A DNA stretch of 64,000 bases from assembly GCA_963557785.1 (NCBI GenBank), contig CAUWBF010000003.1:1-64000 (forward strand). Direction: 5' to 3'. This stretch comes from Merdicola sp963557785. GTDB taxonomy: Bacteria > Bacillota > Clostridia > TANB77 > CAG-508. How positions within the stretch are numbered: position 1 is the first letter of the stretch; the number at the start of each line of letters is the position of its first letter. The position numbers and the translations under genes were made by a program. The notes under the pieces are model-generated. The model saw nothing but the letters and a program-made list of their open reading frames with translations, was not told where the DNA came from and did not search any database. This document shows, one piece after another, positions 17,712 through 26,261 of this stretch.

Positions 17712-18185
17712 TTAGTCAACAAATGTTGAGGGATGGTATGCTATAAATCCCATTTCTTCTGCACTTTGTATTGTACTGTGCATATCATCAACAAATATAA
17801 TGTCTTTATAATCTAAATTAAATTTTTGCCTATATGCTTCTAGCATTCCTAGTTTAGTTGTAGTATTATTTACAAAAATCATATTTTCTCTTTTTATAGA
17901 TGGATAATATTTTTCAAGCCATTTATATTTTTCTTCTATTTCTGTATTTAATGTTATTGCACCTAAGATATATACTTTCTCAGGATCTAACATTTTTACT
18001 ACTTCTTGCATTGTGGCTAGTGGTCTTATTGTATCGTATATTCTTTCAAATGCAAGTTTATATAAAAACTCTCCGGTTAATTCTTCTGGTCCTACTCTAT
18101 TTAAAAATCTATATTCTGATAGTGTACCATCGAAATCAAAAAATACTAATTTTCCTTTTAAACTTTCTATTGCTTCTTTCCTCAT
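17712..18185 (-). CDS. HAD-superfamily hydrolase
   Basis: 157 residues. Motif I is LVFFDFDGTLSEY (catalytic DxD), Lys in TTTKLGMLEAY and motif IV in DIIFVDDMHSTIQSAEEMG. The cap region is small. Such short HADs are phosphatases with unknown or broad substrates. It is paired with the pyrophosphatase-like gene, which suggests phosphate metabolism, but this is only context. Confidence 0.8.
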   Translation of the reverse strand: MRKEAIESLKGKLVFFDFDGTLSEYRFLNRVGPEELTGEFLYKLAFERIYDTIRPLATMQEVVKMLDPEKVYILGAITLNTEIEEKYKWLEKYYPSIKRENMIFVNNTTTKLGMLEAYRQKFNLDYKDIIFVDDMHSTIQSAEEMGFIAYHPSTFVD

Positions 18186-18358
18186 ATGATCTCCTCTATA
18201 AAATCTAATATAGCTTTACTACTATTTTGTTTATATATTTTTTATAATTTTATCATATAAATATAAAAATATAAATTATGTTTTTAATTTTTTTATATTT
18301 ATTTTTTTGTATAATGTGATATAATGTAAAGAATTATTTTTTATGTGAGGTTTTTTAT

Positions 18359-19216
18359 ATGGATAGATATGATAGTGCTAAAAGAGTCGGCTTACTTGGA
18401 ATTATTGGAAACATATTTTTATTAATTATAAAAGCTACTGTTGGTTTTTTATCAAATAGTCAAGCTATGATTGCAGACGCTGCAAACAGTGCTGGTGATA
18501 TTTTTGCTTCACTAATGACTTTTATTGGTAATAAAATCTCAAGTGAACCAAAAGATAATACCCATAACTTTGGTCATGGAAAAGCTGAATATATATTTTC
18601 TTTTTTAATAAGCCTTTCAATGTTAGGTATTGCATTAAAATTATTAATAGATTCTTCTACTTCATTTATTAATAAAAATGAAGTTGCTTTTTCATGGTTT
18701 CTTGTAGCTACTTGTTTAATAACTATATTAGTTAAATTGTTCTTATACTTCTATTGTGTACATACATTAAAAAAATATAATAATATATTGGTTAAAGCTA
18801 ACATGAGTGACCATAGAAACGACTGTATAGTAACAACTTTTACATTAATTTCTATTGTGTTTAGTAGTTTTCATATCTATTGGTTAGATAGCATAGTTGG
18901 TATTGGAATATCTTTGTGGATTGCTTTTACTGGAATAAAAATATTTATAGATAGCTATAATATATTAATGGATATTTCTTTAGATGAAGAAACTACAAAT
19001 TCTATATATAACTTAGGTAAAAGTTATAGTGATATAAAAAGTATTCACGATTTATCTTCATCTCCTGTTGGATATCAATATATGGTAGTTTTAACTATAG
19101 ATGTTGATGGTGAAATGTCTACATTTGCAAGTCATTCTCTTGCAGACACTTTAGAAAAGGATATTTTAAATATAGATAAAATTTGTGATGTTATCATTCA
19201 TGTAAATCCAGTATAA
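18359..19216 (+). CDS. Cation diffusion facilitator family transporter
   Basis: 285 residues with about six membrane helices and a cytoplasmic C-terminal domain. The metal site motif ADAANSAGDIFAS in helix 2 (D-x3-D type) and NFGHGKAEYIFS are diagnostic for CDF proteins. A second site (SDHRNDC) is in helix 5. It exports divalent metals (Zn, Mn, Fe, Co) in exchange for protons. It is monocistronic, with GTGAGG 9-10 nt before the ATG. Confidence 0.93.
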   Translation: MDRYDSAKRVGLLGIIGNIFLLIIKATVGFLSNSQAMIADAANSAGDIFASLMTFIGNKISSEPKDNTHNFGHGKAEYIFSFLISLSMLGIALKLLIDSSTSFINKNEVAFSWFLVATCLITILVKLFLYFYCVHTLKKYNNILVKANMSDHRNDCIVTTFTLISIVFSSFHIYWLDSIVGIGISLWIAFTGIKIFIDSYNILMDISLDEETTNSIYNLGKSYSDIKSIHDLSSSPVGYQYMVVLTIDVDGEMSTFASHSLADTLEKDILNIDKICDVIIHVNPV

Positions 19217-19221
19217 AAAAT

Positions 19222-19251
19222 AAGCAGTTATTATATTTTTAATAACTGCTT
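19222..19251. terminator. Bidirectional terminator
   Basis: Stem AAGCAGTTATT / AATAACTGCTT between the convergent CDF and clpC genes, with flanking A and T tracts. Confidence 0.85.
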
Positions 19252-19258
19252 GTTTTTA

Positions 19259-21721
19259 TTATTTCTTCGCTAAAACTTTTACTTGTATTTCATCATCTTT
19301 TACAACTAATTTTGCCTCATCATTTTCTTTTAAATTTCCATCTAGTATTTCTTCTGCAAGTTTATCTTCTACAATATTTTGAATAGCTCTTCTTAATGGT
19401 CTTGCTCCAAATGCTTTGTCTACACCTTTTCTAGCAATTAACTCTCTAACAGATTTATCAAATTTAATTTTTATATTTTTTTCAGATAATCTATTTCCTA
19501 CTTCCTTAAGCATTAGGTCTATAATTTGTTCTATTTCATTATCCATTAATTTATGGAATACAATTATTTCATCTATACGATTTATAAATTCTGGTCTAAA
19601 CTGTCTTTTTACTTCAGACATAACTTCTTTTTTTATGTTTTCGTATTCTTTTTTATCTTCCTCTGAAGTATCTGCGCTATTTACAAATCCTAAAGTTTTC
19701 TTTTCTGTAATTAATCTTGCTCCAACATTTGATGTCATAATTATAACTGTATTTTTAAAATTAACTGTTCTACCCTGAGCATCTGTTAATCTTCCATCTT
19801 CTAGTATTTGCAATAGCATATTCATTACATCTGGATGAGCTTTTTCAATTTCATCAAATAATATAACAGAATATGGTTTTCTTCTTATTTTTTCTGTTAA
19901 TTGTCCTCCTTCATCAAATCCTACATATCCTGGAGGTGAACCTATCATTTTAGATACAGAATGTTGTTCCATATATTCAGACATATCTACTCTTATCATA
20001 GCATTTTCGTCTCCAAATAAGCATTCTGCTAAAGCTTTAGATAATTCTGTTTTTCCTACACCAGTTGGACCTAAGAATAAGAAAGATCCTATAGGTCTTT
20101 TACTATCTTTTAAACCTACCCTACCTCTTCTTATTGCTTTGCTTACAGCTTCTACAGCTTCGTTTTGTCCTATAACTCTTTTATGAAGTTCTGTTTCTAA
20201 ATTTTTTAATTTTTTACTTTCATCTTGAGTTAATTTTGATGTTGGTATTCCTGTCCATTTTGCAATAACTTCTGCTATATCCTCTTCTGTTAAATTTAGG
20301 ATACTTTTTGTATTTTTGCTTTTCCATTTTGTCCTTTCTTCTTCTAATTTTGCTTTTAGCTCTCTAGATTCATCTCTTAATTTAGCTGCTTGTTCAAATT
20401 TTTGAACTTTTACTAAATCTTCTTTTTCCTGATCTATTTTACTTATCTTTTCTTCTAATTCTTTTATTATATCTGGTTCAGAATAAGCTTTTAATCTTAT
20501 TTTTGAAGCTGCTTCGTCTATTAAATCTATTGCTTTATCTGGTAAGAATCTGTCATTAATATATCTCACAGAAAGATTAACTGCAGTTTTTATTGCCTCA
20601 TCTGAAATTTTTACATTATGATGAGCTTCGTATTTATCTCTAATTCCTTCTAATATTTTTATTGTATCTTCTGCTGATGGTTCTTGTACAGTTACAGGAC
20701 TAAATCTTCTCTCTAACGCAGCATCTTTTTCTATATATTTTCTATATTCATTTAATGTAGTTGCACCAACTAATTGGATTTCTCCTCTTGCAAGCATTGG
20801 CTTTAAAATATTTGCTGCATCTATTGCACCTTCTGCTGAACCTGCTCCTACTATTGTATGAATTTCATCTATAAATAATATTACATCTCCAGCTTTTTTA
20901 ACTTCATTTAAAGATTTTTTAATTCTCTCTTCAAAATCTCCTCTATATTTTGCACCAGCTACCATACTTGATATATCTATACTTACAACTCTTTTATCTT
21001 TTAGAATTTCTGGCACATCTCCTGAAGATATTTTTTCTGCTAGTCCTTCTACAACAGCTGTTTTTCCTACTCCTGGTTCGCCTATTAAGCAAGGATTATT
21101 TTTTGTCCTCCTTGATAAAATTTGTATAACTCTTTCTATTTCGTTTTTTCTACCTATTACTGGATCTAATTTTCCTTCCTCTGCTTGTTTTGTTAAATCT
21201 GTTCCAAATTGATTTAATGTTGGAGTTGAGTTAAAGCTATTGTTTGTAATTCCTGTGTTTCCCCTATCATTTGAAGATAAGTATTCATCTGTATTTATTA
21301 CTTTTACTATTTCATTGTATAATTTTTGTGGATTAACTCCTAAGTCTAGCATAATTCTTACTGCTATACTATCCGCTTCTCTCATAATTCCTACTAGCAA
21401 ATGCTCTGTTCCTATATATTCAGTTCCAAGTCTTCTAGCTTCTCTATATGAATTTTCAATTACTCTTTTAGTTCTAGGAGTAAAACCTAAAGTTGAAGAT
21501 ATTCCTTTTTCTTCACTACCAATAAGCATTTCAATTTCTTCTAGAACATTATCTTCTGTAACATTTTGCTTTTCTAAAACTTTACTTGCTATTCCGCTAT
21601 CTTCTTTAGTTAGACCATATAGAATATGTTCGGTTCCTATATAGTTATGACCTAAATCTGATGCTAAATCATTTGCAATTTTCAAAACGTTTTGTGCACT
21701 ATTAGTAAACTTATATGTCAT
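19259..21721 (-). CDS. clpC: ATP-dependent chaperone/Clp protease ATPase ClpC
   Basis: 820 residues. It has an N-terminal double Clp repeat (about 1-145), an AAA1 module with Walker A GEPGVGKT (about 213), an M-domain with UVR-like helices (about 420-460), an AAA2 module with GPTGVGKT (about 550), and ClpP-contacting C-terminal parts. It unfolds proteins, including those with phosphoarginine marks, for ClpP. It is the last gene of ctsR-mcsA-mcsB-clpC and is controlled by CtsR from the operator upstream of ctsR. Confidence 0.97.
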   Translation of the reverse strand: MTYKFTNSAQNVLKIANDLASDLGHNYIGTEHILYGLTKEDSGIASKVLEKQNVTEDNVLEEIEMLIGSEEKGISSTLGFTPRTKRVIENSYREARRLGTEYIGTEHLLVGIMREADSIAVRIMLDLGVNPQKLYNEIVKVINTDEYLSSNDRGNTGITNNSFNSTPTLNQFGTDLTKQAEEGKLDPVIGRKNEIERVIQILSRRTKNNPCLIGEPGVGKTAVVEGLAEKISSGDVPEILKDKRVVSIDISSMVAGAKYRGDFEERIKKSLNEVKKAGDVILFIDEIHTIVGAGSAEGAIDAANILKPMLARGEIQLVGATTLNEYRKYIEKDAALERRFSPVTVQEPSAEDTIKILEGIRDKYEAHHNVKISDEAIKTAVNLSVRYINDRFLPDKAIDLIDEAASKIRLKAYSEPDIIKELEEKISKIDQEKEDLVKVQKFEQAAKLRDESRELKAKLEEERTKWKSKNTKSILNLTEEDIAEVIAKWTGIPTSKLTQDESKKLKNLETELHKRVIGQNEAVEAVSKAIRRGRVGLKDSKRPIGSFLFLGPTGVGKTELSKALAECLFGDENAMIRVDMSEYMEQHSVSKMIGSPPGYVGFDEGGQLTEKIRRKPYSVILFDEIEKAHPDVMNMLLQILEDGRLTDAQGRTVNFKNTVIIMTSNVGARLITEKKTLGFVNSADTSEEDKKEYENIKKEVMSEVKRQFRPEFINRIDEIIVFHKLMDNEIEQIIDLMLKEVGNRLSEKNIKIKFDKSVRELIARKGVDKAFGARPLRRAIQNIVEDKLAEEILDGNLKENDEAKLVVKDDEIQVKVLAKK

Positions 21722-21746
21722 TTTATCACTTCCCTTTCATAAAATT

Positions 21747-22763
21747 TTAATCTTCTTGAATTATTTTCTTCACAATCTCAGCTCTTTTAATATCTCTTTC
21801 ATAATCTTGTAACTGTTTTCCAAAGTATTTTTGCAAATTAGCATTTTTTACATATAAATCTAACTTTGAAACTTTAGTATCCGTCATTTCTTTTATTATT
21901 CCTAAATCTGTTCCCAATTTTACTTTAGAAATTAATTCTCTTGCTTCTGTTAATGAAAGCTTTCTACAGCTATTTAGAGTTCCAAATGCTCTATATACTA
22001 TATCTTCTAATTCAATACTATTTTTCCCTAAATGTTTTCTTGCTAATCTTTCTTGTTCAATTATTTTTTCTGTAATTAGCTCTAGATTCTTTATGATATC
22101 TTTTTCAGATATACCAAGAGACTGTTTATTAGATATTTGATATAAATCTCCTTGGAATTTACTTTCTTTTCCGTATATTCCTCTTATATTCATTCCAAAA
22201 CTATTTATTATTTCTAATATTTTTCTAATATTTCCTGTTTCTGTTAAAGCTGGTAAATGTAGCATTACAGAAGCTCTCATACCTGTTCCAGCTTCTGTTG
22301 GGCAGTTCGTTAGGAAACCATATTTATCATTATACGCATAATCTATTTGACTATTTATTTTTTCATCTATTTCAGTTACTAAATCTAATAAAGCTTTAGT
22401 TTCTAGTCCAGCAGAAAATACTTGAATTCTTAAATGGTCTTCTTCATTTATCATTATGCATATATTTTCATCGTCATTTATAAGTATTGCTCCATCTTCA
22501 TTTTTATTAGCTATAAATTCCGGGCTTATAAGTCTTTTTTCTACTAAGCTTAGTTTCGTTATATCATCCATATCTTTTAGTCTTAATAGTTTTAAATTAT
22601 ATCCAATGTTATTAGTAATGTTTGCCATTTTATCTACAATTTTTTTCATATTTTCTTTTGAACATTTTGATTCAAAAGGCATATCATTTAGATTTCTAGC
22701 CAATCTTATTCTTGTGCTTACTACAACATCTGAATCTTTACCATTTTCTAAATACCAATTCAC
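21747..22763 (-). CDS. mcsB: Protein arginine kinase McsB
   Basis: 338 residues of the ATP:guanido phosphotransferase fold. It shows VVVSTRIRLARNL at the N-terminus, NCPTEAGTGMRASVMLHLP (catalytic Cys and NEG-like loop) and GIYGKESKFQGDLYQISN. It phosphorylates arginine on damaged proteins and on CtsR, targeting them to ClpCP. The start is GTG at 22761-22763, 16 bp after mcsA. The length is close to the usual 350-360. Confidence 0.95.
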   Translation of the reverse strand: MNWYLENGKDSDVVVSTRIRLARNLNDMPFESKCSKENMKKIVDKMANITNNIGYNLKLLRLKDMDDITKLSLVEKRLISPEFIANKNEDGAILINDDENICIMINEEDHLRIQVFSAGLETKALLDLVTEIDEKINSQIDYAYNDKYGFLTNCPTEAGTGMRASVMLHLPALTETGNIRKILEIINSFGMNIRGIYGKESKFQGDLYQISNKQSLGISEKDIIKNLELITEKIIEQERLARKHLGKNSIELEDIVYRAFGTLNSCRKLSLTEARELISKVKLGTDLGIIKEMTDTKVSKLDLYVKNANLQKYFGKQLQDYERDIKRAEIVKKIIQED

Positions 22764-22779
22764 TTTTAATCACTTCTTT

Positions 22780-23355
22780 CTATTTATTATTCTCTAAACT
22801 ATTAATTTCATCTCTTAGCTTAGCAGCATCTTCATATCTTTCTTCTTTTACTGCCTTTTTCAACTTATTTTTTAGCTCAGAAACTTTATCATTTTCTTTT
22901 ACTTTTTCCTTAACCTTTGTTTTTAATTCTTCTTTCTTTTCTTCCATTTTTTTAACAATTCCTGAATCTATGGTTCTTGCCTTTCTTCCGACATGTCTAT
23001 TATTTCCTTGGATACTTTTTAATATTGGGTCAAGTCTATATGAAAAGATATCATAGCAACTTGGACATCCAAATCTTCCTGTACTTGCAAATTCATCATA
23101 TGTCATTCCACATTTATTGCATTTTTCTTCTTTTAATGCAGTTCCAAAGCTTGGTAATAAGCTTAAATTGTTATATTCATCAAATATTTCTCCGAAAAAG
23201 CTTGGTATATCCATACTCATATTAAAACTTAAGTCTGTTCCTATTCCAAGTTCTCTTGCACATTCTTCGCATAAGTGCATTTCTTTTTTTACTCCATTTA
23301 TAATTTGTGTATATCTAACATTTGCTTCATTATTTCCACAATTTTCACATTTCAT
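22780..23355 (-). CDS. mcsA: McsB activator McsA
   Basis: 191 residues with paired CxxC zinc motifs (CENC, CEEC, CNKC, CPSC; about residues 3-100) and a C-terminal UVR domain (LKKAVKEERYEDAAKLRDEI). McsA binds and activates the arginine kinase McsB and links it to ClpC. It is 18 bp after ctsR, in the same operon. Confidence 0.95.
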   Translation of the reverse strand: MKCENCGNNEANVRYTQIINGVKKEMHLCEECARELGIGTDLSFNMSMDIPSFFGEIFDEYNNLSLLPSFGTALKEEKCNKCGMTYDEFASTGRFGCPSCYDIFSYRLDPILKSIQGNNRHVGRKARTIDSGIVKKMEEKKEELKTKVKEKVKENDKVSELKNKLKKAVKEERYEDAAKLRDEINSLENNK

Positions 23356-23373
23356 AATAATTACCTCCTAAAA

Positions 23374-23823
23374 TTAATCTTCAACTAAATTAAGTAGCAT
23401 ATTTTTAAAAATATTTGCTCTTAATTGGTCTCTTATTTCTTGTGGTATTATAAGTACATTATCACTAGTTGCAACTTTTAATAATTTTGCTTCTACTTCT
23501 GTTATTATGTTATATGATAAGAAGTTACTTATAAAAATATCAACTTCATTTGCTGTAAGGCTATCACCTATACTATTTATAGTATGCATAAGTAGATTGC
23601 TTTTTGTAATATTAATTTTTTTTATCTTTATATGCCCTCCACCGCCTCTTCTGCTTTCAACATAATAGCCTTGTGATGGTTTAAATCTTGTTGATATTAC
23701 ATAATTTATTTGCGATGGTACACAATTAAATTGCTCTGCTAACTCATTTCTTTGTATTTCTAATTCATCATCTTCTTTCAATAAATCTTTTATAAATTCT
23801 TCTATTACATCTGACATTCTCAT
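23374..23823 (-). CDS. ctsR: Heat-shock repressor CtsR
   Basis: 149 residues from the ATG at 23821-23823, which lies 8 nt after GAGG; the upstream ATG is too close. The winged helix-turn-helix covers residues 1-70 and the glycine-rich wing reads ESRRGGGGHIKI. CtsR represses clp genes and is inactivated by heat and by McsB. It is the first gene of its operon, and a matching CtsR operator is directly upstream (autoregulation). Confidence 0.96.
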   Translation of the reverse strand: MRMSDVIEEFIKDLLKEDDELEIQRNELAEQFNCVPSQINYVISTRFKPSQGYYVESRRGGGGHIKIKKINITKSNLLMHTINSIGDSLTANEVDIFISNFLSYNIITEVEAKLLKVATSDNVLIIPQEIRDQLRANIFKNMLLNLVED

Positions 23824-23862
23824 TTGCATCGCCTCACTTTTTATTTTGTTTTATTTTTTGAC

Positions 23863-23879
23863 TTTGACTTTCTTTGACC
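23863..23879 (-). promoter_or_regulatory. CtsR operator
   Basis: The minus strand reads GGTCAAAGAAAGTCAAA, a complete match to the known direct repeat (A/G)GTCAAA-N3-(A/G)GTCAAA. A third half-site (AGTCAAA) follows at 23857-23863. It lies just downstream of the promoter and 40 bp before the ctsR start. Confidence 0.92.
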
Positions 23880-23888
23880 TATAATTAT

Positions 23889-23916
23889 ATTATAAAGAGC
23901 TTTGAAAATAATTCAA
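23889..23916 (-). promoter_or_regulatory. ctsR operon promoter
   Basis: Minus strand TTGAAT (23911-23916), 16-nt spacer, TATAAT (23889-23894). A weak hairpin here (GAGCTTGAA / TTCAAAGCTC) could also end the upstream oapA-like gene. Confidence 0.7.
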
Positions 23917-23928
23917 GCTCTATTTATG

Positions 23929-24546
23929 TTAATTAATTTCTTCTTTTTCTTTGTTTACTGTGTTTATTTCCGTTTTGCTCTTTTTATCTTTATTTTTCTT
24001 CTCTTTTCTGCTAAATTTATTTAATATCGTTCCTACAACATGTACTATTTGTGTAGAATTTTTTTGTGCTATTCCCTTACCTAAGGCTTTGCCACTTACT
24101 GTTAGTGATGCAACTATAGCACTTACTATAAATTGTATATTAAATTGTAAATTAAATGATGTAGTAATTTTCATAGAAACTAATGCTGCTATTGCACCAC
24201 TTAATACACCACATATATCTCCTATAACATCTGCACATATATTTGCAACTCTTGCAGAATTTCTAATTAATTTTATTGAAGTTTTTGAGCCTTCTACCTT
24301 TTTGGTTGCTTTTGCATGAAATTCATGTTCATTTGCTACTGTTACTGCAACCCCAACAATATCAAATAATATACCTACAGCTATTACTAATATTAAAATT
24401 ATTATAGCTGGAACAACTGATAAGTCTGATATTGCATTAGTTGATATGAATGAAAATATAATTGATAATAGAAATGTTGTTATAAATACTGTTATAAACC
24501 ATTTCAGTTCCGAATTATCCTTTTTCTCTTGTTTTGTTTTACTCAT
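23929..24546 (-). CDS. oapA: OapA-like membrane protein (OLE RNA-associated protein A)
   Basis: 205 residues with about four membrane helices (roughly 15-40, 43-70, 105-128, 133-150) and Lys-rich ends. Between helices 2 and 3 lies the conserved loop FDIVGVAVTVANEHEFHAKA with KVEGSKTSIKLIRNSARVAN and ICADVIGDICGVLSGA. I recognise this as the CorB/DUF21-related family that includes OapA, the membrane partner of OLE RNA. It directly follows a ~600-nt structured non-coding transcript in the same orientation, the arrangement known for ole-oapA. AGGAGAG precedes the ATG. Known partners act in membrane, Mg2+ and alcohol stress tolerance. Assignment is from memory of the family plus context. Confidence 0.78.
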   Translation of the reverse strand: MSKTKQEKKDNSELKWFITVFITTFLLSIIFSFISTNAISDLSVVPAIIILILVIAVGILFDIVGVAVTVANEHEFHAKATKKVEGSKTSIKLIRNSARVANICADVIGDICGVLSGAIAALVSMKITTSFNLQFNIQFIVSAIVASLTVSGKALGKGIAQKNSTQIVHVVGTILNKFSRKEKKNKDKKSKTEINTVNKEKEEIN

Positions 24547-24594
24547 TTTAATTTTATTCTCTCCTTTTTTGTTATATCTTATGCTTTGGTTTGT

Positions 24595-24623
24595 AAAAAA
24601 AAAGTGTAACTTTTGTGTTACAC
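24595..24623 (-). terminator. Terminator of the OLE-like RNA
   Basis: Minus strand GTGTAAC / GTTACAC stem with a 6-nt loop, followed by nine T residues; a textbook intrinsic terminator between the RNA and oapA. Confidence 0.93.
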
Positions 24624-25200
24624 AATTTTTAGATGGTAAAAGTTTAAGTAAATTTTACGGTTTAGGTCTGGTTGAATTTCTCTGTTTCTTACCTCACATT
24701 ACTGTTTGGCCGTTTCCATTTAAAAGAAACATCTAAAGGTTAATAGATACCAGATTGCCACTTAAATCCGTACCTTAATCCCTAAACTTTCATGTTTATG
24801 ACTAAACAAACATTCTAGAAGTTTTCCTTAACATACTTGATTCTATCACTAGTCTTTTTTGCAAAAGCAATTTCATAATCCAAATAAATTAAAATATTTG
24901 GCCTTAATATTTTAATTCTAAAAAAATTAATCCCAATACTCTCACTCAAGACAGGCTACACTATGTATTTTGTGTCTTGGCACTCAACATAGGTTTTACT
25001 TAAAAATGTATACCTTTAAGCCTCCGCGAAATCAGGGATTCCTATATATGCCATTATATATTACCCTAATTTCTTTACTCCCTGGATACACGCAAAACTG
25101 GCATTTCGCGCACAAACAAGAAACTTCATCGATGTGCCCTTTAGTGGATTTTTAGCCCCACCCTCGTGGTAGATAGTACGACTAGAATAATGCACCATCA
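24595..25200 (-). ncRNA. ole: OLE RNA (Ornate Large Extremophilic RNA), probable
   Basis: About 600 nt with no plausible gene on either strand, bounded by a strong promoter and a strong terminator. OLE RNAs are about 600 nt and precede oapA, as here. Base-pairing is visible: CGCGAAAT (25025-25032) with ATTTCGCG (25103-25110), enclosing CAGGGA (25033-25038) with TCCCTG (25079-25084); CAAGACA (24947-24953) with TGTCTTG (24973-24979); a 12-bp A/T stem (24887-24898 with 24906-24917); and a CCAC/GTGG hairpin (25158-25169). The G+C content is above that of surrounding spacers. OLE RNA forms membrane ribonucleoprotein with OapA. I cannot run a covariance search, so the family call rests on size, position and structure. 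Confidence 0.75.
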
Positions 25201-25206
25201 ATTATA

Positions 25207-25234
25207 ATTATAACATATATGGTAAATTTTTCAA
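25207..25234 (-). promoter_or_regulatory. Promoter of the OLE-like RNA
   Basis: Minus strand TTGAAA (25229-25234), 16-nt spacer, TATAAT (25207-25212). It predicts transcription start near 25200. Confidence 0.8.
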
Positions 25235-25379
25235 ATCGATATTTGGTTCCAATAAACTTATTTTTGTTTGCCTAAAACTCTTTTTTGCTTTATTTTATGT
25301 TTTTGCCACTATCTCTTCAATTTTCTTTCGTTTTCTCTGTTTTTCTTTAATATTCATTTTTTTATATTTATATAAATTT

Positions 25380-26132
25380 TTATTTACTTTTAGTATAGTT
25401 TATTTTGTATGATACCTTACTTACAAGCCAGTTTGGAGTTATTTTAGTTAAGAATCTTATTACCCTCATTGTAAGGCCTGGAACTATTATAAATTTACCT
25501 TTAAGCATCTTTTTAGTTGTATATTTTGCTACATATTCACTACTTAAAGATTGCATTCCGAAATTTACACCTGCTACTTTGCTAAAATTGGTTTTTACAG
25601 GTCCTGGGCAAAGCACACTTATTTGTACTTTTGATTTTGCTTTATTTAATTCTTCTTTTACTCCTTCAGATAATCTTAGTATATATGCCTTACTTGCATA
25701 ATATGAACTCATTAGAGGACCTGGCATAAATCCTGCAGATGATGATACATTTAGTATTATTCCGTGGTTGTTCTTTTTCATATCTTTTAAAAATAACTTC
25801 ATTAATATATGCATTGCAGTTATATTTGTTTTTATCATAGATATTTCTTTATCCAAGTTACTTTCTGTAAAATCTCCATATACTCCAAATCCTGCATTAT
25901 TAACTAATATATCTATTTGTTCACTCTTAACTCTTTCGTATAACTCTTTGCAATTTTCTTCTATACTTAAATCCATTGATATAATTGTAGAATTCGTTTT
26001 TATTTCATCTGCTAATTGTTTCATTTTTTCTTCATCTCTTGCTACTAAAATTAAATCATACCCTCTAGCAGATAGTTCCTTTGCTATATCTCTTCCTATT
26101 CCAGAAGATGCTCCAGTAATAAGTGCTTTCAT
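25380..26132 (-). CDS. Short-chain dehydrogenase/reductase
   Basis: 250 residues, classical SDR. Cofactor motif TGASSGIG near residue 6, NNAGFG (about 80), catalytic Ser in LNVSSSAG and YYASKAY (Y-x3-K). The later part (LCPGPVKTNFSKVAG) fits DltE/YqjQ-like reductases of unknown substrate. The R at the end of the second strand (VARDEE) suggests NADP(H). It is monocistronic with AAAGGAGA upstream of the ATG, and is divergent from the ABC exporter. Confidence 0.9.
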   Translation of the reverse strand: MKALITGASSGIGRDIAKELSARGYDLILVARDEEKMKQLADEIKTNSTIISMDLSIEENCKELYERVKSEQIDILVNNAGFGVYGDFTESNLDKEISMIKTNITAMHILMKLFLKDMKKNNHGIILNVSSSAGFMPGPLMSSYYASKAYILRLSEGVKEELNKAKSKVQISVLCPGPVKTNFSKVAGVNFGMQSLSSEYVAKYTTKKMLKGKFIIVPGLTMRVIRFLTKITPNWLVSKVSYKINYTKSK

Positions 26133-26261
26133 AATCTTCTCCTTTATTTTTATTTAAATATATAATATCAATTATTCTATATTTTTTATAGTATTTTATT
26201 ATAATTTAATATATAATTTTAAAAAATATAATTTTGTTAATAATATTTTTAGGTGATTATT

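Noticed and set aside
24970..25155. A 61-codon plus-strand frame within the OLE-like region
   Set aside because: No ribosome site, no protein-like pattern, and it runs antisense to a structured transcript with its own promoter and terminator.
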